Below are positions 8,706-17,048 of a stretch of 64,000 bases of DNA, in pieces. Position 1 is the first letter of the stretch; the number at the start of each line of letters is the position of its first letter. The notes under the pieces are model-generated. The model had not been told where the DNA came from and did no database searches. It saw only the letters and a list, made by a program, of their open reading frames with translations. Source of the stretch: Rhodobacter sp. (GTDB lineage Bacteria; Pseudomonadota; Alphaproteobacteria; Rhodobacterales; Rhodobacteraceae); contig JACKKE010000013.1 in NCBI GenBank assembly GCA_020637595.1, forward strand, positions 1 through 64,000, read 5' to 3'. The position numbers and the translations under genes were made by a program.

Positions 8706-9269
8706 ATGGCCAAGATCAACGGCAATGAAATCCGTCCGGGCTCGGTTCTGGAACACGACAACGGCCTGTGGGTTGCGGTCAAGGTCAACCATGTGAAGCC
8801 CGGCAAGGGCGGCGCCTTTGCCCAGGTCGAGCTGAAGAACCTGCGGGATGGGCGGAAGCTGAACGAGCGCTTCCGGTCCGAGGACAAGGTCGAGGCCGTC
8901 AAGCTGGAGCGCAAGGATCAGCAGTTCCTGTTCGAGGCGGATCAGATGCTGACCTTCATGGACAGCGAAACCTTCGAACAGATCGAACTGCCGGCCGATC
9001 TGCTGGGCGACCGCCGTCCGTTCCTGCAAGACGGCATGACCGTCACCATCGAATATTACGGCGACGAGGCGCTCAACGTGGCGCTGCCCCCCAAGGTCGT
9101 CTGCAAGATCATCGAGACCGAGCCCGTGGTCAAAGGTCAGACCGCCGCGAACAGTTTCAAGCCGGCGGTTCTGGACAACGGGCTGCGCATCATGGTGCCC
9201 CCGTTCATCGCGCAGGACGAGGACATCGTGGTCCATACCGAAACCTTCGAGTATTCCGAAAGGGCCTGA
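8706..9269 (+). CDS. efp: Elongation factor P
   Basis: A 187-residue translation factor that relieves ribosome stalling at polyproline. All three beta-barrel domains are present. The tip loop of domain I reads KPGKGGAF with the modifiable lysine at position 34. The middle has QFLFEADQMLTFMD and the end GLRIMVPPFI...VVHTETFEYSERA, both standard for the family. The start ATG gives the usual MAKINGNEIR. A lipoprotein gene follows 3 bp after the stop. Confidence 0.96.
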   Translation: MAKINGNEIRPGSVLEHDNGLWVAVKVNHVKPGKGGAFAQVELKNLRDGRKLNERFRSEDKVEAVKLERKDQQFLFEADQMLTFMDSETFEQIELPADLLGDRRPFLQDGMTVTIEYYGDEALNVALPPKVVCKIIETEPVVKGQTAANSFKPAVLDNGLRIMVPPFIAQDEDIVVHTETFEYSERA

Positions 9270-9272
9270 TCC

Positions 9273-9662
9273 ATGCGTCGTGTGTTTTTGTTCGCCATTT
9301 TGCTGGCATTGGGGGCCTGTGTGGGCTCATCCCCCGGCCCCGAGGGGGACTGGCGTGTCGTCGAACTGGATGGCACCGAGATCGAGGCGGCGGACGGCGT
9401 CACCCTGACGCTGGACGACGGGCAGGCATCGGGGCGGGCGGGGTGCAACCGGTTCGCGGGCAGCTATGCGGTGGACCCGGGCTTTGCCTTTGGGCCGCTG
9501 GCCCTGACGCGCATGGCGTGTTTTGGCCGGGCTGCGGAACTGGAAACCCTTTTCACCACCGTCAGCGGCCAGATCGACGGCTTCCAGCGCGACGGCGATG
9601 CGCTGGAAGCTCACTGCGGGCAACCGGGTTGGTGTTGCGGCGCATCCCTGCCGCCCCGGTAA
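9273..9662 (+). CDS. META-domain lipoprotein (HslJ-like), C-terminus probably frameshifted
   Basis: A lipoprotein signal (RRVFLFAILLALGAC) is followed by a META-type domain: GDWRVVELDG, then GQASGRAGCNRFAGSY and LALTRMACFG with the two conserved cysteines. Such domains (HslJ, META) are envelope proteins linked to heat or novobiocin resistance in enterobacteria. The last about 20 residues (HCGQPGWCCGASLPPR) look wrong. Another frame reads LTAGNR then VLRRIPAAPV, closer to the family ending, so small indels near 9610-9635 are likely. It begins 3 bp after efp. Confidence 0.7.
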   Translation: MRRVFLFAILLALGACVGSSPGPEGDWRVVELDGTEIEAADGVTLTLDDGQASGRAGCNRFAGSYAVDPGFAFGPLALTRMACFGRAAELETLFTTVSGQIDGFQRDGDALEAHCGQPGWCCGASLPPR

Positions 9663-9747
9663 TAACCCCCTGGCTGGGACACAGATCCCGGTAAATAAAC
9701 GCGCCACGACCCTGCATCGGAGAGCATGCTGACAGCCACGAGGTCCC

Positions 9748-10346
9748 ATGCTCGACCGTCACGTCTGCCCGCTGATCGACCCGCCGCTCAACCGGCTCGG
9801 CCACCGTCTGGCCGGACTGGGCATCGGCGCGAATGCCGTCACCGCGCTGGGCCTGATGCTGGGACTGGGCGCGGCGCTCGCGGTGGCGTCTGGCAGTGTC
9901 GCCGTGGCGTTGGGGCTGATGCTGGCGTCCCACCGCTGACGGACCGACGGGCGGTTGCCCGGGCGACCCGGCCCAGCGACTTTGGCGGGGTTTTCGACAT
10001 CGCCGCCGACTTCGTGTTCTACGCCGCGCTTCCCCTGGCCTTTGTCTGGGTCGATCCGGTGCGCAACGGCCTGGCGGGCGCGTCGCTGATCGCGGCCTTC
10101 TACATCAACGCCGCCAGCTTTCCTGGGCTATAGCGATCCCGGCGGCGTGAAACAGGGCACACCACCTGTGCACGCGGTCAGGAAATCCCGTATCACGCCG
10201 GCGGGTTGATGGAGGGCACGGAACCATCGTGTTCTTCGCCGCACCGCCTGTGGCCTGCCCCTGTTTCGCCCCCGCCTGGGTGTTCGCGGTTGCGCCTGAT
10301 CACCGCAACCGGACGGATGATTCAGATGCGGCAAACCTTCGACTGA
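9748..10346 (+). pseudogene. CDP-alcohol phosphatidyltransferase family protein, multiply frameshifted
   Basis: The first 63 residues (MLDRHVCPLIDPPLNRLG, then two membrane helices) match the N-terminus of CDP-alcohol phosphotransferases. After a shift near 9930 the sequence continues in another frame with RATRPSDFGGVFDIAADF, carrying the GGxxD part of the D-x2-DG-x2-AR-x8-G-x3-D-x3-D signature; the first half of that signature is scrambled. Further pieces (YINAASF, EGTE...IVFF, LITATGRMIQMRQTFD-like) follow in changing frames to a TGA at 10344-10346. The total length fits a protein of about 200 residues. Several indels must be fixed, so gene limits are approximate. Confidence 0.65.
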
Positions 10347-10374
10347 CCGCCCGGCGCGGGCGCGGTCGAACGGC

Positions 10375-10448
10375 TGGCGATCCCAAGGACTCGAACCTCA
10401 ACCACCTGATTAGAAGTCAGGTGTCGATCCAGTTGAGCTTACGGGACT
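10375..10448 (-). tRNA. tRNA-Arg (anticodon TCT), imperfect sequence
   Basis: Read on the minus strand, the anticodon arm is perfect (stem CCTGA/TCAGG, loop CTTCTAA, anticodon TCT), the T arm has GGTTCGAGTCC and the 3' end has an encoded CCA. The D arm starts AGCTCAACTGGAT, but the expected TAGAGC reads TCGAC, one base short. The acceptor arm pairs poorly and has an extra A after CCGTA. The tRNA lies in the error-rich stretch, so sequence error is the likely cause. The stop of the upstream hydrolase overlaps its 5' end. Ends are approximate. Confidence 0.65.
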
Positions 10449-11245
10449 GCTGGCGCTGCCTGCGGCCAGCGCGCGGGTTCCGGCTGGCGCGTCAGGGGCG
10501 GCAGCTTTGGCCAGGTGCGGGCCAGAAGCGCCAGGTTTTCCGGTTCGGAAAAGCGGTGATCGGCACCCTTCACCAGGGTCAGGTTCAAGTCGGGGCTGTC
10601 GGCATGCGCGAACAGTTTCAGGGCCACCGACACGGGGACATCGGTGTCGTCGGACCCTTGCAACAGGCGCACGGGGAACGGCAGGGGCAGGGGGCTGCGC
10701 AACACCAGCCGCGTGCGCCCGTCCTCGATCAGGCGCCGGGTGATGCGGTAGGGTTCGTCGGCATAGTCGGACGGCAGGTCCACATGGCCGTCACGCATCA
10801 GCGCGGCGCGCTGGGTTTCGCTGAAATCGGACCACATGCCGTCCTCGGTGAAATCGGGTGCGGCGGCGATGCCGACCAGCGCCGCGACCCGTTCGGGCAT
10901 CGCGCGCGCAACCAGGAGCGCGATCCACCCCCCCATCGAGGACCCGACCAGCACCTGTTTGCCCGTGGTCAGCATGCGGATCGCCTGCAGCGCATCCTCG
11001 GCCCAGTCGCCGATGCAGCCATCGAGGAAATCCTCGCTGGATTGCCCGTGGCCCGAATAGTCAAAGCGCAGAAAGGCGCGGCCGGTTTCGCGCGCCCAGT
11101 TTTCCAGAAATTGCGCCTTGGTTCCGGTCATGTCGGATTTGAACCCGCCCAGGAACACGAGGCCCGGACCGGCCCCCGGGGTCTGCACATAGGCGATGCG
11201 GCGGCCTTGCGGTGTGTCCAGATACTGCGTCACCGGGAAAGGCAC
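10439..11245 (-). CDS. Alpha/beta hydrolase
   Basis: About 268 residues with the alpha/beta-hydrolase core: GLVFLGGFKSDMTGTKA near the N-terminus, the nucleophile elbow GSSMGGW, an acidic residue in LLQGSDDTDVP and the late histidine in KGADHRFSEPE. This is the 'depolymerase-like' serine hydrolase type common in alphaproteobacteria. The frame is open further upstream (to 11452), but that part encodes the tail of the creatininase-like gene. The GTG at 11245, just after a TAG of that gene, is the most plausible start. The stop falls in the tRNA acceptor region, so the true C-terminus may be altered by an indel. Confidence 0.72.
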   Translation of the reverse strand: MPFPVTQYLDTPQGRRIAYVQTPGAGPGLVFLGGFKSDMTGTKAQFLENWARETGRAFLRFDYSGHGQSSEDFLDGCIGDWAEDALQAIRMLTTGKQVLVGSSMGGWIALLVARAMPERVAALVGIAAAPDFTEDGMWSDFSETQRAALMRDGHVDLPSDYADEPYRITRRLIEDGRTRLVLRSPLPLPFPVRLLQGSDDTDVPVSVALKLFAHADSPDLNLTLVKGADHRFSEPENLALLARTWPKLPPLTRQPEPARWPQAAPAVP

Positions 11246-11247
11246 TT

Positions 11248-12029
11248 CTATCGTGCCGGCGCTGGCGCCTCCGTCGGCGGGTCCGCCCATGTGGCCGTCG
11301 AGGATCAGCGCCGCGCGGCGTTTTGCGCCTGCATCCAGCATCTTCTCGCCCTTTCCGAGGCTGCTGCGGCTGGCGTTTCCGGCCATGCCGTTGGCGGTGA
11401 TAAAGGTCACACCGATAGCTGGTTTTATGGCCTTGAGGAACCCTGGCGCCATCCATGCCGTCGATGACCGAGCCGAGGTCCGACGTATCCACCAGATCGG
11501 GTTCGCAGGCCAGCATCATCGAGGTTTCGGCCTCGCCGCCATGCATCACGCCAGGCTGGTCCTGACAGTGCCGGGACAGATCCTCGGCTCCCGGATACAG
11601 GTCGCGCTGACCAGCACTGCGTCAACCCGGTGAGCCCAACTCGTCGCAGATCTGTTGCATGGCGACCATGTTGCCCCCATGCGAATTGGAAATCAGGATG
11701 TGCCGGAACCCGTGGCGCGTGATCGACACGATCAGATCATGCAGCACCGCGCGAAAGGTCGCATGGCTGAGGTGAGTGCCGCCGAACGGCATGTGGTGTT
11801 CGGAAAGCCCAGACCAGACCACCGGTGCCATTTCACCCACCGGGCGCGTCGGTTAGACCTTGCGCCGCGCGCATGTTGACCTCGTATCCCAGGCGGGTGT
11901 CGGTCATCGTCGTCGGCAGGTGGGGGCTGTGTCTGATCGAGGCGATCGGCAGGATCATCACCACGCGCATCCTGCGCGGCCAGCGCGCGCGCAATTCATG
12001 CGCCTTGAGGCGGACCAGTCGGTTTTACC
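11248..12029 (-). pseudogene. Creatininase family protein, multiply frameshifted
   Basis: Pieces in three frames give the order of a creatininase-type metallohydrolase: KTDWS...LKAHELRARWPR at the N-terminus, then VVMILPIAS...HSPHLPT and TDTRLGYEVNMRAA, then VWSGLSEHHMPFGGTHLSHATF, ITRHGFRHILISNSHGGN and HGGEAETSMML, and finally ITANGMAGNASRSSLGKGEKMLDAG. The metal-binding His/Asp/Glu motifs are all recognisable. Total length suits about 260 residues. There are at least four indels; the start codon itself reads GGT. Members hydrolyse creatinine or act on pterin/riboflavin-like amides; the substrate is not defined here. Confidence 0.65.
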
Positions 12030-12088
12030 GGGACCTCCTGTCTGTGCGCGGTCATGATGCATGTGGCTGGCAAAAGGGCAAGCCGGGG

Positions 12089-12750
12089 TCACAGGCTCTG
12101 CGCCAGCACGCGGCTGATGGTGGTCAGGCTCTGTCCGGACTGGTCGCGCCAGGTGTTGAAGGCGCCCTGCACCGCGGCCCAGGCCTTTTTCGTGGTCGGC
12201 GCCTTGTCGATGACGCCCTCGGCCACCAGCCGCGCGGTCACGTCCTGCGACAGGATATAGCCGTCCTTGCCCATCTGACGCAGCATGTAGGGGCCCGTTG
12301 CGCCACCCAGACGCGCCCCTTCGGTTTGCAGCCATTGGATCAGGCCCGCGAAATCGTCGGCCGGCCAGTCGCCGACCCGGCGACCGAAGCTGCCGCAGTC
12401 GTCCCGCACCCGGCGGACAAACGCGGCGTTGTCGAGGATCGCGCGCAGCTTTGGCGGGCTGCGGATCACCCGCGTGTCGGCGCAGAGGTCATGGAACCAG
12501 TCGTCGGGCTGAAAGGCGATGGCGGACAGATCGAAGCCGAGGAACGCCGCCTCGATCCCGGGCCATTTGGCATCCACCACCTTCCAGCTGATGCCGGCCT
12601 GCAGGATGCCGCGTGCCATCTGCGCCAGCCAGCGCGCATCGGGAATGGCGGCCAGCGCCTCGGCATCCAGAGGCACGGGGATGTCCTTCAGCACGGCCTC
12701 GACGCTGCCCTTGCGGCTGGCGGCGATGGATAGATCTGCCAGCTGCGCAT
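12089..12750 (-). pseudogene. tag: DNA-3-methyladenine glycosylase I (Tag family), frameshifted near the start
   Basis: Base-excision repair enzyme of the HhH-type Tag family. Visible family blocks are WLAQMARGILQAGISWKVVDAKWPGIEAAF (region about 12530-12640), DDWFHDLCADTRVIRSPPKL and LQTEGARLGGATGPYMLRQMGKDGY. The natural start is the ATG at 12750 (MRS...), which has AGGAGG 5 bp upstream, but the frame slips within the first few codons near 12735; the rest is open to 12089. One corrected base gives about 220 residues. The family resemblance is to the YfjP/Tag-like enzymes, so exact substrate range is inferred. Confidence 0.75.
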
Positions 12751-12793
12751 GGGGCCTCCTTCGTTGTGGCGAGCGTGCGCACAGTCGTGCTGA

Positions 12794-12823
12794 TTGACAA
12801 GCGCGCACCGATGGCCTCATGTA
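12794..12823 (+). promoter_or_regulatory. Candidate promoter for thrS
   Basis: A perfect TTGACA (12794-12799) is followed 18 bp later by CATGTA (12818-12823). It lies in the 137-bp gap between the divergent tag and thrS genes, about 65 bp before the thrS start. The surrounding sequence is error-rich, so the -10 may not be exact. Confidence 0.45.
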
Positions 12824-12887
12824 GGCGCTGACATAACCTGCAACCGGGCGCTCCGTGGGCGCTAAACGACGAGGAGCTTGGGCTAAT

Positions 12888-14824
12888 TTGCCAGATTTCC
12901 TGAAATTCCCGGACGGAAACACGCGCCAGTATGCCGCCGGCGTGACACTGGCTGGAGGTCGGCAGTACTCATCGCCCTTCGCTGGCAAAGCGCGGCGATT
13001 TGCACAGGTCAATGGCCAGCATCAGACTTCCGCAATGGCCCATCGAGCGTGACGCGACGATTTATCAACACGATGAAGGACGACGGTCCGGTGCTGGAGC
13101 TGATCCGCCATGACCGGCGCATATCATGGCTCCGCGCCGTGCAGGAAATCTGGCCTGACACCAAGGTCACGACCGGCCTGGTGCGCGACCATGGCTGGGG
13201 TCCATGATTTCGACCGCGCTGAGTTTCACGCCTGAGGACCTGGGGCTGACTGAGGCATGAAGCAGATCATCAACGCCCGCGAACCGGTCATTGTGACTGA
13301 GGGTCTGGTCGCGCCGACGCGCTGGCACATTACGAAAAGACGGGCGAACCCTTGCTGGCCGAGAGCTGGTCATCTCGCATCCCCTGCGGATCAGTCGATC
13401 TGCAATGTGGCTGGCACGGCCACTGGCAGGATCTGTGCCGCGGCCCGCACCTGCAGCACACGGGGCAGGTTCCGCGGATGCGGGGTTTAAGCTGACGTAC
13501 GTCGCTGGGCCTGGCTGGGCGATGCGCATGCGGCCCATGCTGCAACGCATCTATGGGGTGGCGTTCAACCGCGCGACGACCTGAAGGCGCATCTGACGAT
13601 GCTCGAGGAAGCCGCCAAGCGCGACCACCGCAAGCTGGGCCGCGAGATGGACCTGTTCCACATGCAGGAAGAAGCGCCCGGTCAGGTGTTCTGGCACCCG
13701 AACGGCTGGACGATCTACACGCAGCTTCAGGACTACATGCGCCGCAAAGCAGTGCGCCGGCGGCTGTCGAGGTCAACACGCTGCAGCAGGTCGTGAACCG
13801 CAGCTGTGGAGGCCCCTGGCCACTGGGAAATCTACCGCGAGAACATGTTCATCGTCGAGGTGGACGAAGAGGGCGCTGGCGAAAAGGTCGCTAACGCCTG
13901 GAAGATGAACTGCTCAGCTGGCGTGCAGATCTTCAACCACGGCATCAAGAGTTACTGGCGACCTGCTGCCTGGATGGCTGGAATTCGGGTCTTGTGCGTT
14001 ATGAGCCGTCATGCGCTGCACGACTGGCGGGTGCGCGGCTTTTACCTGGCGACGATGCGCATATCTTCTCGACCGAGGAACAGATCGAGGGCGAGGCCAA
14101 GCTGTTCATCGAGTTCCTGGCGAATGTCTATGCCGAACTGGGCTTTGACAAATGGCGCATCAAGCTGTCGACGCGGCCCGAAAAGCGCATCGGCACCGAG
14201 GAAAGCTGGGATCACGCCGAGGCCGCGCTGGCCAACGCGGTGACCGCGGCCGGCTATGCCTTCGAGATTTTCGAGGGCGAGGGCGCGTTCTATGGGCCGA
14301 AGCTGGAATTCGTGCTGACCGATGCCATCGGCCGCGACTGGCAGTGCGGGACCTTCCAGGTCGACCCGAACCTGCCCGAGCGTCTGGACGCCAGCTATGT
14401 CGGCGCGGATGGTGCCCGCCACCGCCCGCTGATGCTGCACCGCGCCTGCCTGGGTTCGTTCGAACGCTTCATCGGCATCCTGATCGAGAACTATGCCGGG
14501 AAACTGCCGATGTGGCTGGCGCCGCAGCAGGTGGTGGTGGCCTCGATCGTCTCCGAGGCGGATGACTATGTCGCCGAAGTGGTGGCGGCGCTGCGCGCGG
14601 CCGGGCTGCGCGCCGAGGCCGACACCCGCAACGAGAAGATCAACTACAAGGTCCGCGAGCATTCGCTGGCCAAGGTGCCGGTGATCCTGGCGCTGGGCGC
14701 GCGGGAAGTGGCCGAGCGCACGGTTTCGGTCCGCCGGCTGGGCGACACGCGCACCGAGACGGTGGCGATGGATGCGCTGGTCGCGGCGCTGGCTGCCGAG
14801 GCCACGCCGCCCGATCTGGGGTAA
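12888..14824 (+). pseudogene. thrS: Threonyl-tRNA synthetase, many frameshifts in the first 60% (likely sequence error)
   Basis: The N-terminal TGS domain is readable as LKFPDGNTRQYAAGVTLA from 12888, where TTG replaces the expected ATG. Later fragments in changing frames include LIRHDLAHI-like, VQEIWPDTKVTTG, HYEKTGEPF, LCRGPHLQHTGQVP and HLTMLEEAAKRDHRKLGREM with FWHPNGWTIY. From about 14000 the frame is clean to 14824: DAHIFSTEEQIEGEAKLF, GKLPMWLAPQQV (anticodon-binding domain) and EKINYKVREHSLAKVPV. The expected length is about 650 residues, matching the span. ThrRS is essential, so this is almost certainly a functional gene spoiled by indels and substitutions. Confidence 0.88.
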
Positions 14825-14849
14825 CCGGGCGGGTTTCGCCCATCGGCCG

Positions 14850-14866
14850 GGAGGCTTGCAGCCTCC
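14850..14866. terminator. Hairpin downstream of thrS
   Basis: A 7-bp perfect stem (GGAGGCT/AGCCTCC) with a 3-nt loop lies 26 bp after the thrS stop. Further GC-rich inverted segments follow to about 14915. There is no clear U-run, so it may be a terminator or only an intergenic palindrome. Confidence 0.35.
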
Positions 14867-14950
14867 AGCCCTCGGGCGACCCGGCGCGGGCTGTCGCCCG
14901 CGCGGCAGCCCCTCTTGCCGCCGGAGCGCGTATGCGCCAGCCTGCGTGCC

Positions 14951-15658
14951 ATGACCACCCGCTCCGAACGCCTGCTCGCCGTGTTGCAGATCCTGCGCCG
15001 CCATCGTCACCCGGTGGCGGCGCAACGCATTGCCGAGGAAACCGGCACCAGCCTGCGCACCGTCTACCGCGACATCGACGCGCTGCGCGCGCAAGGCGCG
15101 GCCATCGAGGGCGAGGCGGGGCTGGGCTATGTCCTGCGCCCGGGGTTCCTGCTGCCGCCTCTGATGTTCACCGAGGACGAGATCGAGGCGCTGGTGCTGG
15201 GTGCGCGTCTGGTCGCCGCCCGGGGTGACCCTGCGCTTTCGGCTGCGGCCATCGAGGCGGTGGCGCGGATCGGCGCCGTTCTGCCCGGGGCGCTGAGGGA
15301 TCTGGCCGAGACCTCGGCTCTGCTGGTGCCGCCGGGGCCGCGTCGGGATGCGCCCTTCATGGCAGGGCTGCGCAGTGCGATCCGGGCCGAGCGCAAGGTC
15401 GCGATCCGCTATCGCGACAAGGCGGGCACCGAGACCGAGCGCATCGTCTGGCCCTTTGCGATGGGGTTTTTCGACAGCGTTCAGGTGCTGGTCGCCTGGT
15501 GCGAGACCCGCCAGGCCGTTCGCCATTTCCGCGAGGACCGGATTGCCACCTGCGCCGTGCTGGATGCGCGCTATCCCCAGCGGCGCGCGCGGCTGATGCG
15601 CGACTGGGTGGCGGCGGAAAAGATCCGCGCCTTGGGGGCCACTGCTGACAGATCCTGA
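14951..15658 (+). CDS. YafY-type transcriptional regulator (HTH + WYL)
   Basis: A 235-residue regulator. The N-terminus is a DeoR-like HTH_11 domain (RLLAVLQILRRHRHPVAAQR then SLRTVYRDIDALR, about residues 5-50). The C-terminal half is a WYL-type ligand domain (AIRAERKVAIRYRDKAGTETERIVWPFAM). The ATG at 14951 gives the family start MTTRSERLLAVL; an upstream ATG in frame lacks support. A VOC gene follows 46 bp later on the same strand. Such regulator-VOC pairs are common and the regulator probably controls the pair; CTGACA repeats lie at its 3' end. Confidence 0.87.
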   Translation: MTTRSERLLAVLQILRRHRHPVAAQRIAEETGTSLRTVYRDIDALRAQGAAIEGEAGLGYVLRPGFLLPPLMFTEDEIEALVLGARLVAARGDPALSAAAIEAVARIGAVLPGALRDLAETSALLVPPGPRRDAPFMAGLRSAIRAERKVAIRYRDKAGTETERIVWPFAMGFFDSVQVLVAWCETRQAVRHFREDRIATCAVLDARYPQRRARLMRDWVAAEKIRALGATADRS

Positions 15659-15660
15659 CA
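15645..15660 (+). promoter_or_regulatory. Candidate operator: CTGACA direct repeat upstream of the VOC gene
   Basis: CTGACA occurs at 15645-15650 and again at 15655-15660, one helical turn apart, overlapping the stop of the YafY-type regulator and 45 bp before the VOC start. The same hexamer forms an inverted repeat in front of the second YafY-type gene of this window (52380-52397). This suggests a shared recognition half-site; it is inference. Confidence 0.35.
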
Positions 15661-15704
15661 CTGGGGCCTGCCACAAGGGGGCATCGCAACCAAGGAGAGC
15701 CGCG

Positions 15705-16076
15705 ATGCAAGACAGCCCGATGATGATCCATTATGTCGCCGACCCGGCCGCCAGCACCCGCTTCTACGCCGATGCCCTGGGCGTGCCGGTGATCTATGAC
15801 AGCGCGAATTTCGCCATGCTGGCGCTGGGTCCGGGGATGCGCCTGGGTCTGTGGCGCGCGGATGAGGTCGCGCCTGTGGCGGGCGGCCAGCCAGGTGCGG
15901 GGGAAGTTTGCGTGGCGCTGCCCGATGCGGCTGCGTTGACCGCGCTGCATGATCGCCTCGCGGCCGAGGGCGCGCGCGTTACCCAGGCGCCGACCGAAAT
16001 GGGTTTTGGTCTGGCGTTCACCGTGCTCGACCCCGACGGGCACCGGCTGCGCCCCTATGTTCCGGCGGTGCGATGA
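15705..16076 (+). CDS. VOC family (glyoxalase/bleomycin-resistance fold) protein
   Basis: A 123-residue single-domain VOC protein. It opens with PMMIHYVADPAASTRFYADALG and closes with MGFGLAFTVLDPDGHRLRPY, the two ends of the paired beta-alpha-beta-beta-beta module. AAGGAGAG stands just before the ATG. Family members are dioxygenases, glyoxalases or drug-binding resistance proteins; its specific role is unknown. It is downstream of and probably regulated by the YafY-type gene, and its stop overlaps the next start (ATGA). Confidence 0.85.
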   Translation: MQDSPMMIHYVADPAASTRFYADALGVPVIYDSANFAMLALGPGMRLGLWRADEVAPVAGGQPGAGEVCVALPDAAALTALHDRLAAEGARVTQAPTEMGFGLAFTVLDPDGHRLRPYVPAVR

Positions 16077-16489
16077 GCGGGCGGGCCTGGATCGCCGTCG
16101 CCTCGGCCGATCATGTGCGGGTCGGGGTGGCGGGCGGGTTCATGCAGGTCTGCCACGGCAAGGCGGTGCCCCTGCGCCGCCTGAGCCCGGGCGACCGCGT
16201 GGCCTACTATTCCCCGCGCGAGGAAATGCGGGGCGGTGCGCCGGTGCAGGCCTTTACCGCGCTGGGCACGGTGCGCGAGGGCGCGCCCTATCAGGTGACG
16301 ATGGCGCCCGGGTTCCAGCCGTTTCGCCGCGATGTGCATTGGACGCAGGCGCACCCGGCGCCGATCCGGCCCTTGCTGGAGCATCTCAGCTTTGGCGGAC
16401 CGAACTGGGGTGCGCCGTTCCGCTTCGGTCTGTTCGAGGTGCCGCAATCCGACATGGACCTGATCGCCGGGGCGATGACCGGCCCCTGA
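16073..16489 (+). CDS. EVE domain-containing protein
   Basis: A 138-residue protein of the EVE/PUA-like superfamily (UPF0310 type). Typical blocks are WIAVASADHV at the start, LSPGDRVAYYSPREEM in the middle and LSFGGPNWGAPFRFGLFEV near the end. EVE domains bind modified bases in DNA or RNA; this stand-alone form is not characterised. It is coupled to the VOC gene by an ATGA overlap and converges with the cyclo-ligase gene with only 4 bp between the stops. Confidence 0.85.
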   Translation: MSGRAWIAVASADHVRVGVAGGFMQVCHGKAVPLRRLSPGDRVAYYSPREEMRGGAPVQAFTALGTVREGAPYQVTMAPGFQPFRRDVHWTQAHPAPIRPLLEHLSFGGPNWGAPFRFGLFEVPQSDMDLIAGAMTGP

Positions 16490-16493
16490 CCGC

Positions 16494-17048
16494 TCAGGAA
16501 AACCGCCGCAGCCCGGTTTCGGTGACGATCCCGTCCAGGCGCTGGTCATAGGCGTCGATCGGCACCTCGGGCAGCTCCTGCGCGTCATAGGCATAGCCCA
16601 GCGCCGTCACCGGCCCGGCGGCGCGCAGCAAGGCCAGCGTCCGGTCATAGAACCCACCGCCATAGCCCAGCCGATAGCCGCGCGCATCGAAGCCCACCAG
16701 CGGCACGATCACCACACGCGGGATGACCGGTGCTCTGCCCTCGGGGATCAGCGCGCCAAAGGCACCCGCGACCATCGCGCAGCCCGGTGTCCAGCGATGG
16801 AACTCCAGCGGCTTGCCTGCGCCCAGGATCACCGGAACACCGACCGGACCCGCATGCGCGGCCATCACCGGCAGCGGGTCGATCTCGGTGCGGATTGGCA
16901 TGTAACCCGCCAGCGGGGCGTCGCTGAATTCCGCCAGTGCCGCCGCCAGATGCCCTTGCGCCGCGGCGTCGCGCCCGGTGCCATGCGCGGCTTTGCGTGC
17001 GGCGAAAGCGGTCTTGCGGGCCTCGCCCTTGAGCGCGTCGATGCTCAC
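16494..17048 (-). CDS. 5-formyltetrahydrofolate cyclo-ligase
   Basis: Converts 5-formyl-THF to 5,10-methenyl-THF with ATP in folate one-carbon metabolism. The 184-residue product has the family signature VGFDARGYRLGYGGGFYDR (about residues 120-140), which contains the substrate/ATP loop, and RTEIDPLP earlier. The GTG at 17048 overlaps the mgtE stop (GTGA), so it is translationally coupled to mgtE; the open frame upstream is a shadow of mgtE. Confidence 0.92.
   Translation of the reverse strand: MSIDALKGEARKTAFAARKAAHGTGRDAAAQGHLAAALAEFSDAPLAGYMPIRTEIDPLPVMAAHAGPVGVPVILGAGKPLEFHRWTPGCAMVAGAFGALIPEGRAPVIPRVVIVPLVGFDARGYRLGYGGGFYDRTLALLRAAGPVTALGYAYDAQELPEVPIDAYDQRLDGIVTETGLRRFS

Noticed and set aside
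11246..11452. Extended N-terminus of the hydrolase at 10439-11245
   Set aside because: The extra residues (ITANGMAGNASRSS..., GEKMLDAG) are the C-terminal end of a creatininase-type protein joined by an indel.
12855..14040. A group of small novel genes between tag and the thrS C-terminal frame
   Set aside because: The fragments read in order as pieces of threonyl-tRNA synthetase in changing frames, so they are one damaged gene.
14915..14950. Longer N-terminus for the YafY-type regulator
   Set aside because: The added residues (MPPERVCASLRA) have no family match and lie in a hairpin-rich intergenic stretch.
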